From Serratia proteamaculans_D (GTDB lineage Bacteria; Pseudomonadota; Gammaproteobacteria; Enterobacterales; Enterobacteriaceae), in NCBI RefSeq assembly GCF_049959315.1, contig NZ_CP188201.1: DNA of 64,000 nucleotides. One strand, written 5' to 3'. Below, one piece after another: positions 42,352 through 52,065 of this stretch. Every line of letters begins with the position of its first letter. Within the stretch, counting starts at the first letter, position 1. The notes under the pieces are model-generated. The model had not been told where the DNA came from. It searched no databases and saw only the letters and a list, made by a program, of their open reading frames with translations. Position numbers and translations under genes: made by a program.

Positions 42352-42642
42352 ATGATGACACACGTTGAATGGCCGCTGTATGAAGTGTTTATCCGCAGCA
42401 AACAAGGGCTGGCGCACCGCCACGTCGGCAGTCTGCACGCTGCCGATGACCAGATGGCGCTGGAAAATGCTCGCGACGCCTATACCCGCCGCAACGAAGG
42501 CTGCTCAATCTGGGTGGTGCAGTCCAGCCATCTGATCGCCTCGCAGCCGGAAGATCGTGAAGCCTTCTTCGATCCGTCCGATGACAAGATTTACCGTCAT
42601 CCGACGTTTTACACCATTCCCGACGGCATCAAGAACATGTAG
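42352..42642 (+). CDS. paaB: 1,2-phenylacetyl-CoA epoxidase subunit B
   Basis: 96 residues (tandem ATGs at 42352 and 42355; AAAGGAA just upstream). EVFIRSKQGLAHRHVGSLHA (quoted in parts) and YTIPDGIKNM are characteristic. PaaB is the small subunit that bridges the PaaAC heterodimers and stabilises the multicomponent monooxygenase. Confidence 0.95.
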   Translation: MMTHVEWPLYEVFIRSKQGLAHRHVGSLHAADDQMALENARDAYTRRNEGCSIWVVQSSHLIASQPEDREAFFDPSDDKIYRHPTFYTIPDGIKNM

Positions 42643-42650
42643 AGGCGGCC

Positions 42651-43409
42651 ATGACCCTTAACGATCCTCTAATCACCTATGTCCTGCGTCAGGGCGATAC
42701 GCCACTGATCCTCGCCCAGCGGCTGTGTGCCTGGTGCGGCCACGCGCCGGAGCTGGAAATTGACCTGGCGCTGGCGAACATCGGCCTGGACCTGCTCGGC
42801 CAGGCGCGCAACTTCCTCGGCTACGCCGCCGAGCTGACCGGGCCGCATTGCAGCGAAGACCACCTGGCCTTTGGCCGTGACGAACGCGAGTTTCACAACC
42901 TGCTGCTGGCGGAACAACCCAACGGCGGTTTCAACGACACCCTGGTGCGCCAGTTCCTGATTGACGCCTACCACGTGCAACTGCATCAGGCATTGAGCAA
43001 CAGCCGCGACGCGCAGTTGGCCGCCATCGCCGCCAAGTCACTGAAAGAAGCCCATTACCACCTGCGTTTCAGCCGTGGCTGGATGATTCGCCTGGGTGAC
43101 GGCAGCCCGCTCAGCCGGCAAAAAATTCAGCAGTCACTGGATAGTCTGTGGCGCTTTACCGCCGAGCTGTTCCACGCCGATGAGCTGGAACTGCAACTGG
43201 CAGAGCAGGGCATCGCCGCCGATCCACGCCAATTTGAAGCCCCCTGGCTGGCGCTGGTGAGTGACACGCTGCAACAGGCCGGCCTGCAGTTACCGAGCGA
43301 ACAGGCCTTCCGTCACGGTGGCAAACAAGGGCGGCACAGCGAGCACCTCGGCCCGTTATTGGCAGAGATGCAGTTTCTGCAACGCGCCTATCCCAACGCG
43401 AACTGGTAG
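42651..43409 (+). CDS. paaC: 1,2-phenylacetyl-CoA epoxidase subunit C
   Basis: A 252-residue ferritin-like helical protein, structural partner of PaaA. CGHAPELEIDLALANIGLDL, LLGQARNF and LAEQPNGGF are recognisable. It lacks a full di-iron ligand set and scaffolds PaaA. It follows paaB by 8 bp. Confidence 0.95.
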   Translation: MTLNDPLITYVLRQGDTPLILAQRLCAWCGHAPELEIDLALANIGLDLLGQARNFLGYAAELTGPHCSEDHLAFGRDEREFHNLLLAEQPNGGFNDTLVRQFLIDAYHVQLHQALSNSRDAQLAAIAAKSLKEAHYHLRFSRGWMIRLGDGSPLSRQKIQQSLDSLWRFTAELFHADELELQLAEQGIAADPRQFEAPWLALVSDTLQQAGLQLPSEQAFRHGGKQGRHSEHLGPLLAEMQFLQRAYPNANW

Positions 43410-43418
43410 GAGGCCGTC

Positions 43419-43916
43419 ATGAACATTACCCGGCTGCAAGCCGCCGAAATCCCGCAAATCTGGCACTGCCTGCAACAGATCAGCGATCCGGAACTGCCGG
43501 TGCTGTCAATTACCGATCTGGGCATGGTGCGCGACGTAGCCGCCGACGGCAACGGCTGGCGTATTACCTTCACGCCGACCTATTCCGGCTGCCCCGCCAC
43601 CGAGTTCCTGCTCGAAGCGATCGAACAGCAGTTGGCCGCGGCCGGTTTCAGCCCGGTAAAAGTGGATATCCGCCTCAGTCCGGCCTGGACCACCGACTGG
43701 ATGAATGCGGCTGCGCGTGAGCGGCTGCGGGAATATGGCGTCGCACCGCCACAGGGCCACACCTGCGACAAACCCCAGGCGCACGGCCCGGTGCCCTGCC
43801 CGCGATGCGGCAGCACCCACAGCGAGAAAATCAGCGAATTCGGCTCCACCGCCTGTAAGGCGCTGTACCGCTGTTGCGATTGCCGTGAACCCTTCGACTA
43901 CTTCAAATGCATTTAG
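43419..43916 (+). CDS. paaD: Phenylacetate degradation Fe-S maturation protein PaaD
   Basis: 165 residues: an N-terminal MIP18/DUF59 domain (DPELPVLSITDLGMVRDV, then YSGCPATEFL) and a C-terminal Cys-rich zinc/iron ribbon (CPRCGSTHSE and CCDCREPFDYFKCI). It is needed for the activity of the PaaABCE system, probably for Fe-S loading of PaaE. It lies 9 bp after paaC. Confidence 0.95.
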   Translation: MNITRLQAAEIPQIWHCLQQISDPELPVLSITDLGMVRDVAADGNGWRITFTPTYSGCPATEFLLEAIEQQLAAAGFSPVKVDIRLSPAWTTDWMNAAARERLREYGVAPPQGHTCDKPQAHGPVPCPRCGSTHSEKISEFGSTACKALYRCCDCREPFDYFKCI

Positions 43917-43924
43917 GAAAAGCC

Positions 43925-44983
43925 ATGACGGTCTTCCATCGCCTGAACGTCGCCGCCATCGAGCGCGAAACGCCGGACGCCGTAGCCATCACTCTGCGGG
44001 TGCCCGAAGAACTGAAAAGTCACTATTGCTATACGCCCGGCCAGCACCTGACGTTGAAGGCGCTGGTCGACGGCGAAGAGCTGCGCCGCTGCTACTCCAT
44101 TTGCAGCTCGCCGCAGGAAGGGTTGCTGCAGATCGGCGTTAAAGCCATTCATCAGGGCCGCTTCTCCTCGTTCGTTAACCGCATGCTGAAGGTCGGCGAC
44201 GCACTGGAAGTGATGGTGCCGCAAGGACGATTCGGCTATCAGCCACAGGCGGAGAACAGCGGTAACTATCTGGCGATTGCCGCCGGTTCCGGCATTACGC
44301 CGATGTTGTCGATCATCAAGGCCACGCTGCAACTGGAGCCAAACAGCCGTTTCACGCTGATTTACGGCAACCGCAGCAGCCGTTCGGTGATGTTCAAAGA
44401 AGCGCTGTCCGATCTGAAGAACCGCTATCCCCAGCGCTTTCAGCCGCTGTACCTGTTCAGCCAGGAAAATCTGGATAGCCCACTGCTCAGCGGTCGCATC
44501 GACCGTGAGCACCTGCTGGCGATCGGTGGTGCATTACTCAATTACCGCGACTATGACCACGCCTTTATCTGCGGGCCTGAAAGCATGATGGACGATGCCC
44601 AGAGCGTACTTGAGCAGGCGGGCGTGCCTGCCGGGCACATTCACAGCGAACGTTTTAACACCAGCGGTATGGTTGCCCGGCCGGTCAATGACGCCAACCG
44701 CAACGCCACCCAGGTTGAGATTTTGCTCGATGGTCGTCGGTTGAATATCGAGGTGGGCGCTCAGGATGACAGCATTCTGGATGCGGCACTGCGCCAGGGT
44801 GCCGACCTGCCCTACGCCTGCAAAGGCGGGGTATGCGCTACCTGCAAGTGCCGGCTAAAGGCCGGTCAGGTGGATATGGCGGTCAATTACAGCCTGGAGC
44901 CGGATCAACTGGCGGCGGGTTACGTATTAAGTTGCCAGTCGTGGCCGCGTGGCGACGGTGTGGCACTGGACTTTGACGTATAG
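43925..44983 (+). CDS. paaE: 1,2-phenylacetyl-CoA epoxidase reductase subunit
   Basis: 352 residues from ATG 43925 (AGGAAAA at 43915-43921). FAD domain (RCYSICSS), NAD(P) domain (AGSGITPMLSI, then FICGPESMM) and a C-terminal plant-type 2Fe-2S ferredoxin (CKGGVCATCKC and later LSCQ). It passes electrons from NADPH to the PaaA di-iron site. Confidence 0.95.
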   Translation: MTVFHRLNVAAIERETPDAVAITLRVPEELKSHYCYTPGQHLTLKALVDGEELRRCYSICSSPQEGLLQIGVKAIHQGRFSSFVNRMLKVGDALEVMVPQGRFGYQPQAENSGNYLAIAAGSGITPMLSIIKATLQLEPNSRFTLIYGNRSSRSVMFKEALSDLKNRYPQRFQPLYLFSQENLDSPLLSGRIDREHLLAIGGALLNYRDYDHAFICGPESMMDDAQSVLEQAGVPAGHIHSERFNTSGMVARPVNDANRNATQVEILLDGRRLNIEVGAQDDSILDAALRQGADLPYACKGGVCATCKCRLKAGQVDMAVNYSLEPDQLAAGYVLSCQSWPRGDGVALDFDV

Positions 44984-44992
44984 GAGCCGGCG

Positions 44993-45766
44993 ATGGAAAC
45001 CCCTTTTGTCCTGCGACAGCAACACCAGCGAGTGGTGACATTGACACTGCATCGCCCTGAGGCGCGCAACGCCCTGAACACTCCGTGTCTGGAGCAGTTG
45101 GTTTATTTACTGGAACAGGCCGATGCCGATGCCGGCGTTGGCGCCGTGGTGATTACCGGCGCGCCCCGCTTCTTTGCCGCCGGTGCCGACCTGCATGAGC
45201 TGCAAAAACAAGACTTGCCCGCCGCGTTGACGGATCGCCGTCCACTGTTGTGGCAGCGGCTGGCCCAGTTCAGCAAACCGCTGCTGGCCGCGGTCAACGG
45301 CTATGCCCTGGGCGCCGGTTGTGAACTGGCTTTGGCCTGCGACATGGTTATCTGCGGCGAAAGCGCCCGCTTTGGCCTGCCGGAAATTACCCTTGGCCTG
45401 ATGCCGGGAGCCGGTGGCACCCAGCGTTTGATCCGCTGCGTCGGCAAGTCCCGCGCCAACCAGATGGTGCTGACCGGTGAAGCCATCAACGCCAGCTGCG
45501 CACTGCAAAGTGGCCTGGTCAGCGAAGTCTGTGTCGATGCGCTGACGCTGGAGCGCACGCAACAGGTGGCCGAACGCATCAGCCTACAGGCGCCGCTGGC
45601 ATTACGCGCCGCCAAGCAGGCATTGAAACAGGCTGAAGAAACCGGTCTGAGCCAGGGGCTGGCCATCGAGCGCCAGCAGTTTGTCACCCTGGCCGCCACC
45701 GACGATCGCCGTGAAGGCATCGCCGCCTTCTTCGAAAAACGTACGCCAAACTATCAGGGGCGCTGA
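44993..45766 (+). CDS. paaF: 2,3-dehydroadipyl-CoA hydratase
   Basis: A 257-residue crotonase-fold hydratase: GALGAGCELALACDM-type oxyanion loop (YALGAGCELALACDM) and the catalytic glutamates in the FGLPEITLGLMPGAGG helix. It hydrates 2,3-dehydroadipyl-CoA to 3-hydroxyadipyl-CoA, the step before PaaH. It lies 9 bp after paaE. Confidence 0.93.
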   Translation: METPFVLRQQHQRVVTLTLHRPEARNALNTPCLEQLVYLLEQADADAGVGAVVITGAPRFFAAGADLHELQKQDLPAALTDRRPLLWQRLAQFSKPLLAAVNGYALGAGCELALACDMVICGESARFGLPEITLGLMPGAGGTQRLIRCVGKSRANQMVLTGEAINASCALQSGLVSEVCVDALTLERTQQVAERISLQAPLALRAAKQALKQAEETGLSQGLAIERQQFVTLAATDDRREGIAAFFEKRTPNYQGR

Positions 45767-45769
45767 TTT

Positions 45770-46561
45770 ATGGATAACGCATTGATTCTCACCCATCTGG
45801 AAGCCGGGGTGTTGACCCTGACCCTTAACCGGCCCGATCGGCTCAACAGTTTTAACGACGAGATGCACCGCCAGCTTGCCGAAGCGCTGACCCTCGCCGA
45901 GCGTGACGAAACCGTACGCTGCCTGCTGATCACCGGTGCCGGGCGTGGTTTTTGCGCCGGGCAGGATCTCAACGATCGCAACGTCAGCGTTGAGCAGCAG
46001 GCGCCGGATCTCGGCCTGTCGGTCGAACGTTTCTACAACCCGCTGATCCGCCGCCTGACCGCCTTGCCAAAACCGGTGGTATGCGCCGTCAACGGCGTGG
46101 CCGCGGGTGCCGGGGCCGCTTTGGCGCTGGCTTGCGATATCGTCATCGCCGCCGACAACGCCAATTTTATCCAGTCGTTCTGCCGTCTGGGACTGGTGCC
46201 GGACTCTGGCGGCAGTTGGTTCCTGCCACGCCTGGCAGGCCACGCCCGCGCCATGGGGATGGCGATGCTGGGGGATAAAGTCAGCGCACAGCAGGCGCTG
46301 GCCTGGGGCATGATCTGGCAGGTGGTGGCTGCGGATGAACTGGCCACCACCAGCCAAACGCTGGCGCAACATCTGGCCACCCAGCCGACCTATGGGCTGG
46401 GGCTGATTAAAAAAGCCCTCTACAGTTCGGCCAATAACACCCTCGACCAACAGCTGGATTTGGAACGCGATCTGCAGCGTCTGGGCGGTCGCAGCGACGA
46501 CTACCGCGAGGGCGTCAGCGCCTTCTTCGCCAAACGCGCGCCAAATTTCAGCGGGAAATAA
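45770..46561 (+). CDS. paaG: Ring-1,2-epoxyphenylacetyl-CoA isomerase
   Basis: 263 residues, crotonase fold; GVAAGAGAALALACDIVIAA and CRLGLVPDSGGSWFLPRLAG are typical of PaaG, where the usual second Glu is replaced by Asp (VPDSGG). It isomerises the epoxide to the oxepin and also shifts the double bond later in the pathway. It lies 3 bp after paaF. Confidence 0.93.
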   Translation: MDNALILTHLEAGVLTLTLNRPDRLNSFNDEMHRQLAEALTLAERDETVRCLLITGAGRGFCAGQDLNDRNVSVEQQAPDLGLSVERFYNPLIRRLTALPKPVVCAVNGVAAGAGAALALACDIVIAADNANFIQSFCRLGLVPDSGGSWFLPRLAGHARAMGMAMLGDKVSAQQALAWGMIWQVVAADELATTSQTLAQHLATQPTYGLGLIKKALYSSANNTLDQQLDLERDLQRLGGRSDDYREGVSAFFAKRAPNFSGK

Positions 46562-46563
46562 CC

Positions 46564-48084
46564 ATGAACCAGCCGAACTTAAACCTCAGGGTGGCGGTGA
46601 TTGGTGCCGGGACCATGGGCATCGGTATCGCTCAGGTGGCCGCCGCCGCCGGGCATCAGGTACAACTGTTTGATATTGCCGCCGATGCTGCCCGGCAGGC
46701 ACTCGACGCACTCGCCCAGCGGCTGCATCAGCGTGTTGCGGCCGGCAAGGCCGATGCCACCACCACCGAAGCCCTGCTGGCGCGCATTCAACCGGCAGAG
46801 TCGCTTAATTCGCTGGCCGACAGCGGCCTGGTGATAGAAGCGGTGGCGGAAAAGCTGGCAATCAAACAAAGCCTGTTCCGTGAGCTGGAAGCCCTGTGCT
46901 CCCCCGCCACGCTGTTTGCCAGCAACACCTCCTCGCTGTCGATTACCGCCATCGCCGGTGCACTGCAACATCCACAGCGTCTGGCCGGGCTGCACTTCTT
47001 CAACCCGGCCCCGTTGATGAAACTGGTGGAGATCGTCAGCGGGCTGGACACCAGTGCCGAAACCGTCGCCACGCTGCAAAGGCTAACCCGGCAATGGGGC
47101 AAGCAAAGCGTGCTGTGCCGCTCCACACCGGGCTTTATCGTTAACCGCGTGGCACGGCCGTTTTATGCCGAGACCCTGCGCGCGCTGGAGGAACAGGTCG
47201 CCGACGCCGCCACGCTGGATGCGGTGATGCGCGACGCGGGTGGCTTCGCCATGGGGCCGCTGCAACTGACCGACATGATTGGTCAGGATATCAATTACGC
47301 CGTGACCGAATCGGTGTTTCAGGCTTTCTTCCAGGATCCTCGTTTTACCCCGTCGCTGGTCCAGCAGGAGCTGGTGGCGGCTGGGCGCTTAGGCCGCAAA
47401 AGTGGTCGTGGTTTTTATCGCTATGGCGATCATCAACTGCCGGTTGCCGCCGTGCTGCCGGAGTCCACGGCGGAATTGCCGCGCAGCATCAAGCTGCATG
47501 GCGATGCCGCGGGCATGGCGTTACTGAGCGAATTACTGAGTGGAAATGCGCAGTCGATCAAACAATCTGGCCAGACCAGCGCCTACGCCCGGATCGATGA
47601 AGTTACACTTATGTTAACGAATGGTAAAACAGCCAGCCAGGTGGCCAATGAAACCGCAACTCCCGTGGTGCTGTTTGATCTCTCAGCCGACTACTCGCAG
47701 GCCACCACCGTCGCTATCAGCTGCGCAGCGCAAAACGAGGCCCGGCACAACGCCACCATCGTGCGTCTGCTGCAATCTCTCGGCAAGAAGGTGATCGTTT
47801 TGCCGGACTATCCCGGCCTGTTGGTGATGCGCACCCTCGCCATGTTGGCCAATGAGGCGCTGGACGTGGTCAACAAGGGCGTCGCCAGTGCCGGGGATAC
47901 CGACCACGCCATGCGCTTTGGCGTCAACTACCCACGCGGCCCGCTGGAATGGGCAGCCGCCCTGGGTTGGCGGCAAATCCTGACCACGCTGGAAAACCTG
48001 CAACTCTACTATGGTGAACCACGCTATCGCCCGATGCCGCTGCTGCGTCATTACGCATCCCTCTCTTCAGGAGCCCAACCATGA
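46564..48084 (+). CDS. paaH: 3-hydroxyadipyl-CoA dehydrogenase
   Basis: A 506-residue 3-hydroxyacyl-CoA dehydrogenase with Rossmann motif GAGTMGIGIAQVAAAAG, catalytic region LHFFNPAPLMKLVEIVSG and two C-terminal helical domains (the family's long form). It oxidises (S)-3-hydroxyadipyl-CoA to 3-oxoadipyl-CoA with NAD. It starts 2 bp after paaG; its stop overlaps the paaI start by 4 bp. Confidence 0.94.
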   Translation: MNQPNLNLRVAVIGAGTMGIGIAQVAAAAGHQVQLFDIAADAARQALDALAQRLHQRVAAGKADATTTEALLARIQPAESLNSLADSGLVIEAVAEKLAIKQSLFRELEALCSPATLFASNTSSLSITAIAGALQHPQRLAGLHFFNPAPLMKLVEIVSGLDTSAETVATLQRLTRQWGKQSVLCRSTPGFIVNRVARPFYAETLRALEEQVADAATLDAVMRDAGGFAMGPLQLTDMIGQDINYAVTESVFQAFFQDPRFTPSLVQQELVAAGRLGRKSGRGFYRYGDHQLPVAAVLPESTAELPRSIKLHGDAAGMALLSELLSGNAQSIKQSGQTSAYARIDEVTLMLTNGKTASQVANETATPVVLFDLSADYSQATTVAISCAAQNEARHNATIVRLLQSLGKKVIVLPDYPGLLVMRTLAMLANEALDVVNKGVASAGDTDHAMRFGVNYPRGPLEWAAALGWRQILTTLENLQLYYGEPRYRPMPLLRHYASLSSGAQP

Positions 48085-48521
48085 ACGCCAATACGCCACA
48101 GGCACTGGCGCAACGCTGCGCCGAACAGATGTTTCAACAGGATACCTGTGCTCAGGCAATGGGCATGCGGGTGGATGCGGTTGATGCCGGTTTTGCCCGC
48201 GTCAGCATGACCGTCGGCCCGCAGATGCTCAACGGACACCAGACCTGCCATGGCGGCCAACTGTTCAGCCTGGCGGACACCGCCTTCGCCTATGCCTGCA
48301 ACAGTCAGGGGCTGGCTGCGGTGGCCTCTGGCTGCAATATCGAGTTTATTCGCCCGGCGCTGGCCGGCGATCGCCTGACCGCCAGCGCCGAGGTACGCCA
48401 TCAGGGCAAAACCACCGGGCTGTATGACGTCGAGATAGTCAACCAACTGGGTAAAACCGTCGCCTGGTTCCGCGGGCGGGCACATCGCCTCGGCCATGCC
48501 ATTTTAGGAGAGCATTCATGA
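48081..48521 (+). CDS. paaI: Phenylacetate pathway hydroxyphenylacetyl-CoA thioesterase
   Basis: A 146-residue hot-dog fold thioesterase; NGHQTCHGGQLFSLADTAFA includes the catalytic Asp and the HGG loop of the PaaI family. It hydrolyses stalled phenylacetyl-CoA derivatives and so recycles CoA. Both ends overlap the neighbouring genes by 4 bp. Confidence 0.94.
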   Translation: MNANTPQALAQRCAEQMFQQDTCAQAMGMRVDAVDAGFARVSMTVGPQMLNGHQTCHGGQLFSLADTAFAYACNSQGLAAVASGCNIEFIRPALAGDRLTASAEVRHQGKTTGLYDVEIVNQLGKTVAWFRGRAHRLGHAILGEHS

Positions 48522-49723
48522 ATCAGGCGTTCATCTGCGATGGCGTTCGCACGCCGATTGGTCGCTACGGCGGCGCATTGGCCAACGTGCGTGCCGATGA
48601 TTTGGCCGCGCTGCCGCTGCGTGCCCTGTTGGCTCGCCACCCTCAGGTGGACTGGTCATTGGTCGATGACGTGATCCTCGGCTGCGCCAATCAGGCCGGG
48701 GAAGACAACCGCAATCTGGCCCGTATGGCGGCCTTGCTGGCAGGCCTGCCGGTGAACGTTTCCGGCACCACCGTCAACCGCCTGTGCGGTTCGGGGCTGG
48801 ACGCGCTGGCGATGGCGGCACGCAGCATCAAGGCCGGTGAAGCCGGGCTGGTGCTGGCCGGCGGCGCAGAATCCATGACCCGCGCCCCGCTGGTGATGGG
48901 CAAAGCCGACAGCGCTTTCAGCCGTCAGGCACAACTGTATGACACCACTCTGGGCTGGCGCTTTATCAATCCGCTGATGCAGGCGCAGTACGGCACCGAC
49001 TCAATGCCGGAAACCGCCGAAAACGTGGCGGAAAAATTCAACATCAGCCGCGCCGATCAGGACGCCTTCGCGCTGCGCAGCCAGCAACGTGCAGCACAGG
49101 CGCAAGAACTTGGCTTACTGGCGCAGGAAATAGTGCCGGTCAGCCTCAGCGGTAAAAAAGGCGCGGTGACGGTGTTCAGCCAGGACGAACACCCGCGCGC
49201 AGACACCCGACTGGAACAATTGCAGGCGCTGAAAACACCGTTCCGCCAACCCGGAACCGTGACCGCCGGTAACGCCTCTGGCCTAAACGACGGTGCAGCG
49301 GCGCTGATTGTCGCCTCCGAGGCGATAGCCGTCAGCCAGGGGTTGACACCACGAGCACGCATCGTCGCCACCGCCACCTGCGGCGTCGAACCCGGCTTGA
49401 TGGGTATCGGCCCACTGCCGGCCACCCGCAAGGTACTGGAATTGGCCGGGCTAAGCCTGGCGCAAATGGACGTGATCGAACTGAATGAGGCCTTTGCCGC
49501 CCAGGCGTTGGCGGTACTGCGCCAGCTTGGTCTGCCGGACGACGCTCCCCAGGTGAATCCCAACGGCGGCGCTATTGCCCTTGGCCACCCGCTGGGAATG
49601 AGCGGTGCACGTCTGGCGCTGGCCGCCTTGTTTGAACTGGAACGGCGTTCCGGCCGCTACGCGCTTTGCACCATGTGCATCGGCGTCGGCCAAGGCATCG
49701 CCATGATCATTGAGCGAGTTTGA
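48518..49723 (+). CDS. paaJ: 3-oxoadipyl-CoA thiolase (phenylacetate pathway)
   Basis: A 401-residue thiolase; the nucleophile is the Cys in NRLCGSGLDA, with GHPLGMSG and CTMCIGVGQG at the C-terminus. It cleaves 3-oxoadipyl-CoA to acetyl-CoA and succinyl-CoA, and also the dehydrosuberyl analogue earlier in the pathway. It is a close paralog of PcaF in this window. Confidence 0.94.
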   Translation: MNQAFICDGVRTPIGRYGGALANVRADDLAALPLRALLARHPQVDWSLVDDVILGCANQAGEDNRNLARMAALLAGLPVNVSGTTVNRLCGSGLDALAMAARSIKAGEAGLVLAGGAESMTRAPLVMGKADSAFSRQAQLYDTTLGWRFINPLMQAQYGTDSMPETAENVAEKFNISRADQDAFALRSQQRAAQAQELGLLAQEIVPVSLSGKKGAVTVFSQDEHPRADTRLEQLQALKTPFRQPGTVTAGNASGLNDGAAALIVASEAIAVSQGLTPRARIVATATCGVEPGLMGIGPLPATRKVLELAGLSLAQMDVIELNEAFAAQALAVLRQLGLPDDAPQVNPNGGAIALGHPLGMSGARLALAALFELERRSGRYALCTMCIGVGQGIAMIIERV

Positions 49724-49737
49724 CCCCGAGGCTAATA

Positions 49738-51048
49738 ATGATGACTACCAATCCACCGCCACTCGACGCCATTGAGTTCGCCTCGCGTGATGAAATTGAA
49801 GCGCTGCAGCTGGAACGCCTGAAATGGACACTGCACCACGCCTATAACAATGTGCCAATGTATAAACGCAAGTTCGATCAGGCGGGCGTGCATCCGGACG
49901 ATCTTAAACAGTTGAGCGATCTGGCGCTTTTCCCCTACACCACCAAACAGGACTTACGCGACAACTACCCGTTCGATACCTTCGCGGTACCCATGGAACA
50001 GGTGGTGCGTATTCACGCCTCGTCGGGCACGACCGGCCGACCTACCGTGGTCGGCTATACCCAGCGGGACATCGATAACTGGGCCGATATCGTCGCCCGC
50101 AGCCTGCGCGCCGCCGGTGCCACGGCCAAAGACAAGGTACACGTGGCCTACGGTTATGGCCTGTTCACCGGTGGACTCGGCGCTCACTACGGCGCGGAGC
50201 GGCTGGGGGCCACGGTGATCCCGATGTCCGGCGGCCAAACCGAAAGACAGGCACAGCTGATCCTGGATTTCAAACCCGACGTGATCATGGTGACGCCATC
50301 CTACTGTTTAACGCTGATCGACGAACTGGAACGCAAAATGGGCGGCGATGCCCGTGGCTGCTCATTACGTCTCGGGGTGTTTGGCGCAGAGCCCTGGACC
50401 GAAGCGCTGCGGCATGAAATTGAAAGCCGGATGGGCATCAAGGCGCTGGATATTTACGGCCTGTCCGAAGTGATGGGGCCGGGGGTGGCGATGGAGTGCG
50501 CCGAAAGCGGCGGTGGCCCGACTATCTGGGAAGATCACTTCCTGCCGGAGATCATCTGCCCGGAAACCGGCATTGCCCTGCCGGATGGGGAGCACGGCGA
50601 ACTGGTGTTTACCACCCTGACCAAAGAGGCGCTGCCGGTGATCCGCTACCGCACCCGCGATCTCACCCGCCTGCTGCCGGGCGATGCACGCCAGATGCGC
50701 CGGATGGGGAAAATCACCGGGCGCTCCGACGACATGCTGATCATCCGTGGCGTCAATGTGTTCCCGTCGCAGGTGGAAGAACAAATTATGCAGTTCGAAC
50801 AGCTGTCGCCGCATTATCAGCTGCAGGTCAGCCGCAGTGGGCACCTGGATACGTTAGCGGTACGCGTTGAATTAAAAGAGGCCGCGCTCAGCCTCAGCCA
50901 TCAGCAGCGCTGTGAGATTTGCCACCAGCTGCGTCACCATATCAAATCGATTATTGGCGTCAGTACCGACGTCAGCATTGCCAACTGCGGCGATATCCCG
51001 CGTTCGGAAGGCAAGGCCCAGCGGGTGGTCGACCTGCGCCCTCGTTGA
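49738..51048 (+). CDS. paaK: Phenylacetate-CoA ligase
   Basis: 436 residues from ATG 49738 (GAGG upstream). ANL-family motifs: the P-loop SSGTTGRPTVVGYT, IYGLSEVMGPGVAMEC (adenylation) and GRSDDMLIIRGVNVFPSQ (hinge). It activates phenylacetate with ATP and CoA, giving phenylacetyl-CoA, the first intermediate and the inducer that releases PaaX. Confidence 0.96.
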   Translation: MMTTNPPPLDAIEFASRDEIEALQLERLKWTLHHAYNNVPMYKRKFDQAGVHPDDLKQLSDLALFPYTTKQDLRDNYPFDTFAVPMEQVVRIHASSGTTGRPTVVGYTQRDIDNWADIVARSLRAAGATAKDKVHVAYGYGLFTGGLGAHYGAERLGATVIPMSGGQTERQAQLILDFKPDVIMVTPSYCLTLIDELERKMGGDARGCSLRLGVFGAEPWTEALRHEIESRMGIKALDIYGLSEVMGPGVAMECAESGGGPTIWEDHFLPEIICPETGIALPDGEHGELVFTTLTKEALPVIRYRTRDLTRLLPGDARQMRRMGKITGRSDDMLIIRGVNVFPSQVEEQIMQFEQLSPHYQLQVSRSGHLDTLAVRVELKEAALSLSHQQRCEICHQLRHHIKSIIGVSTDVSIANCGDIPRSEGKAQRVVDLRPR

Positions 51049-51126
51049 TTCCCTTGGCGTCACGGATGACGCCTCAAGAATTTGTGGTAATGTTGTGTCT
51101 CATCGTCAGCTAACCCATGGAAAAAT

Positions 51127-52065
51127 ATGGAACATAAACTGGATGAGTTTATCCGCCATGCTATAGACGCCCAGCCGATCAGCGGCACTTCACTGATTAT
51201 CTCCCTGTACGGCGATGCGCTGAGTCATCGCGGGGGCGAAGTGTGGCTCGGCAGCCTGAGCGCACTGCTGGAGGCGCTGGGTTTCGGCGACCGCTTTGTG
51301 CGCACCTCGGTATTTCGCCTGCAAAAAGAGGGCTGGCTGGAGGTCGAAAAAATTGGTCGCCGCAGCTTCTATCGGGTGACCGAACAGGGTATGCGCCAGT
51401 TCCGCCACGCCGAGTCGAAAATCTACCTCAGCGAGCCACCGGCCTGGGACGGGAAATGGGATCTGCTGCTGCTGGAAAGCGCGGAGAAAAGCGAACGGGC
51501 ACGGCTGAAAAAAGAGCTGGGCTGGCTGGGTTTTGGCCAGATCGCCAATAACCTGATGGCGGCCCCTACCCATGCACAAACCGACGTCACCGCCCTGCTT
51601 GGCGAGCTAAATGCCAGCGAGCAAGTGATTTATTTTCGGGCCGACTACCCCTATAACCGCTCCGAACAAACCCTGCAGCAGCTGGTGGCCAACTGCTGGG
51701 CACTGGGCGAGGTCGCCGCCGATTATCATGAGTTTATCGTCTCTTTCCGCCCGCTAATGGCGCTGCTGCGCGAAACCGACGATGCCCTGTTGACGCCCCA
51801 GCGCTGTTTCCAGATTAAGCTATTATTGATTCACTTCTTCCGCCGCGTGGTGCTCAAAGATCCGCTGCTGCCGGACGCCCTGTTGCCCGTCCAGTGGGAG
51901 GGGCAGATCGCCCGCAACCTGTGTATCAATATTTATCAGCGGGTGGACCGCGCCGCGACCGAGTATGTCAGCACGCTGGCGGAAACGACTATCGGCGCTC
52001 TGCCCGCCCCGGCAACCGGCTATTACCGGCGCTTTGGCGGCCTGCCGCGCGATCCTTCACTGTAG
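51127..52065 (+). CDS. paaX: Phenylacetate operon repressor
   Basis: 312 residues: a GntR-like N-terminal winged helix (SLIISLYGDALSHRGGEVWL), a middle Cas2-like domain (WDGKWDLLLLESAEKS, then RLKKELGWLGFG) and a C-terminal dimer domain. PaaX represses paa promoters and is released by phenylacetyl-CoA. The stop codon is at the border of a MITE-like element, which separates it from paaY. Confidence 0.94.
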   Translation: MEHKLDEFIRHAIDAQPISGTSLIISLYGDALSHRGGEVWLGSLSALLEALGFGDRFVRTSVFRLQKEGWLEVEKIGRRSFYRVTEQGMRQFRHAESKIYLSEPPAWDGKWDLLLLESAEKSERARLKKELGWLGFGQIANNLMAAPTHAQTDVTALLGELNASEQVIYFRADYPYNRSEQTLQQLVANCWALGEVAADYHEFIVSFRPLMALLRETDDALLTPQRCFQIKLLLIHFFRRVVLKDPLLPDALLPVQWEGQIARNLCINIYQRVDRAATEYVSTLAETTIGALPAPATGYYRRFGGLPRDPSL

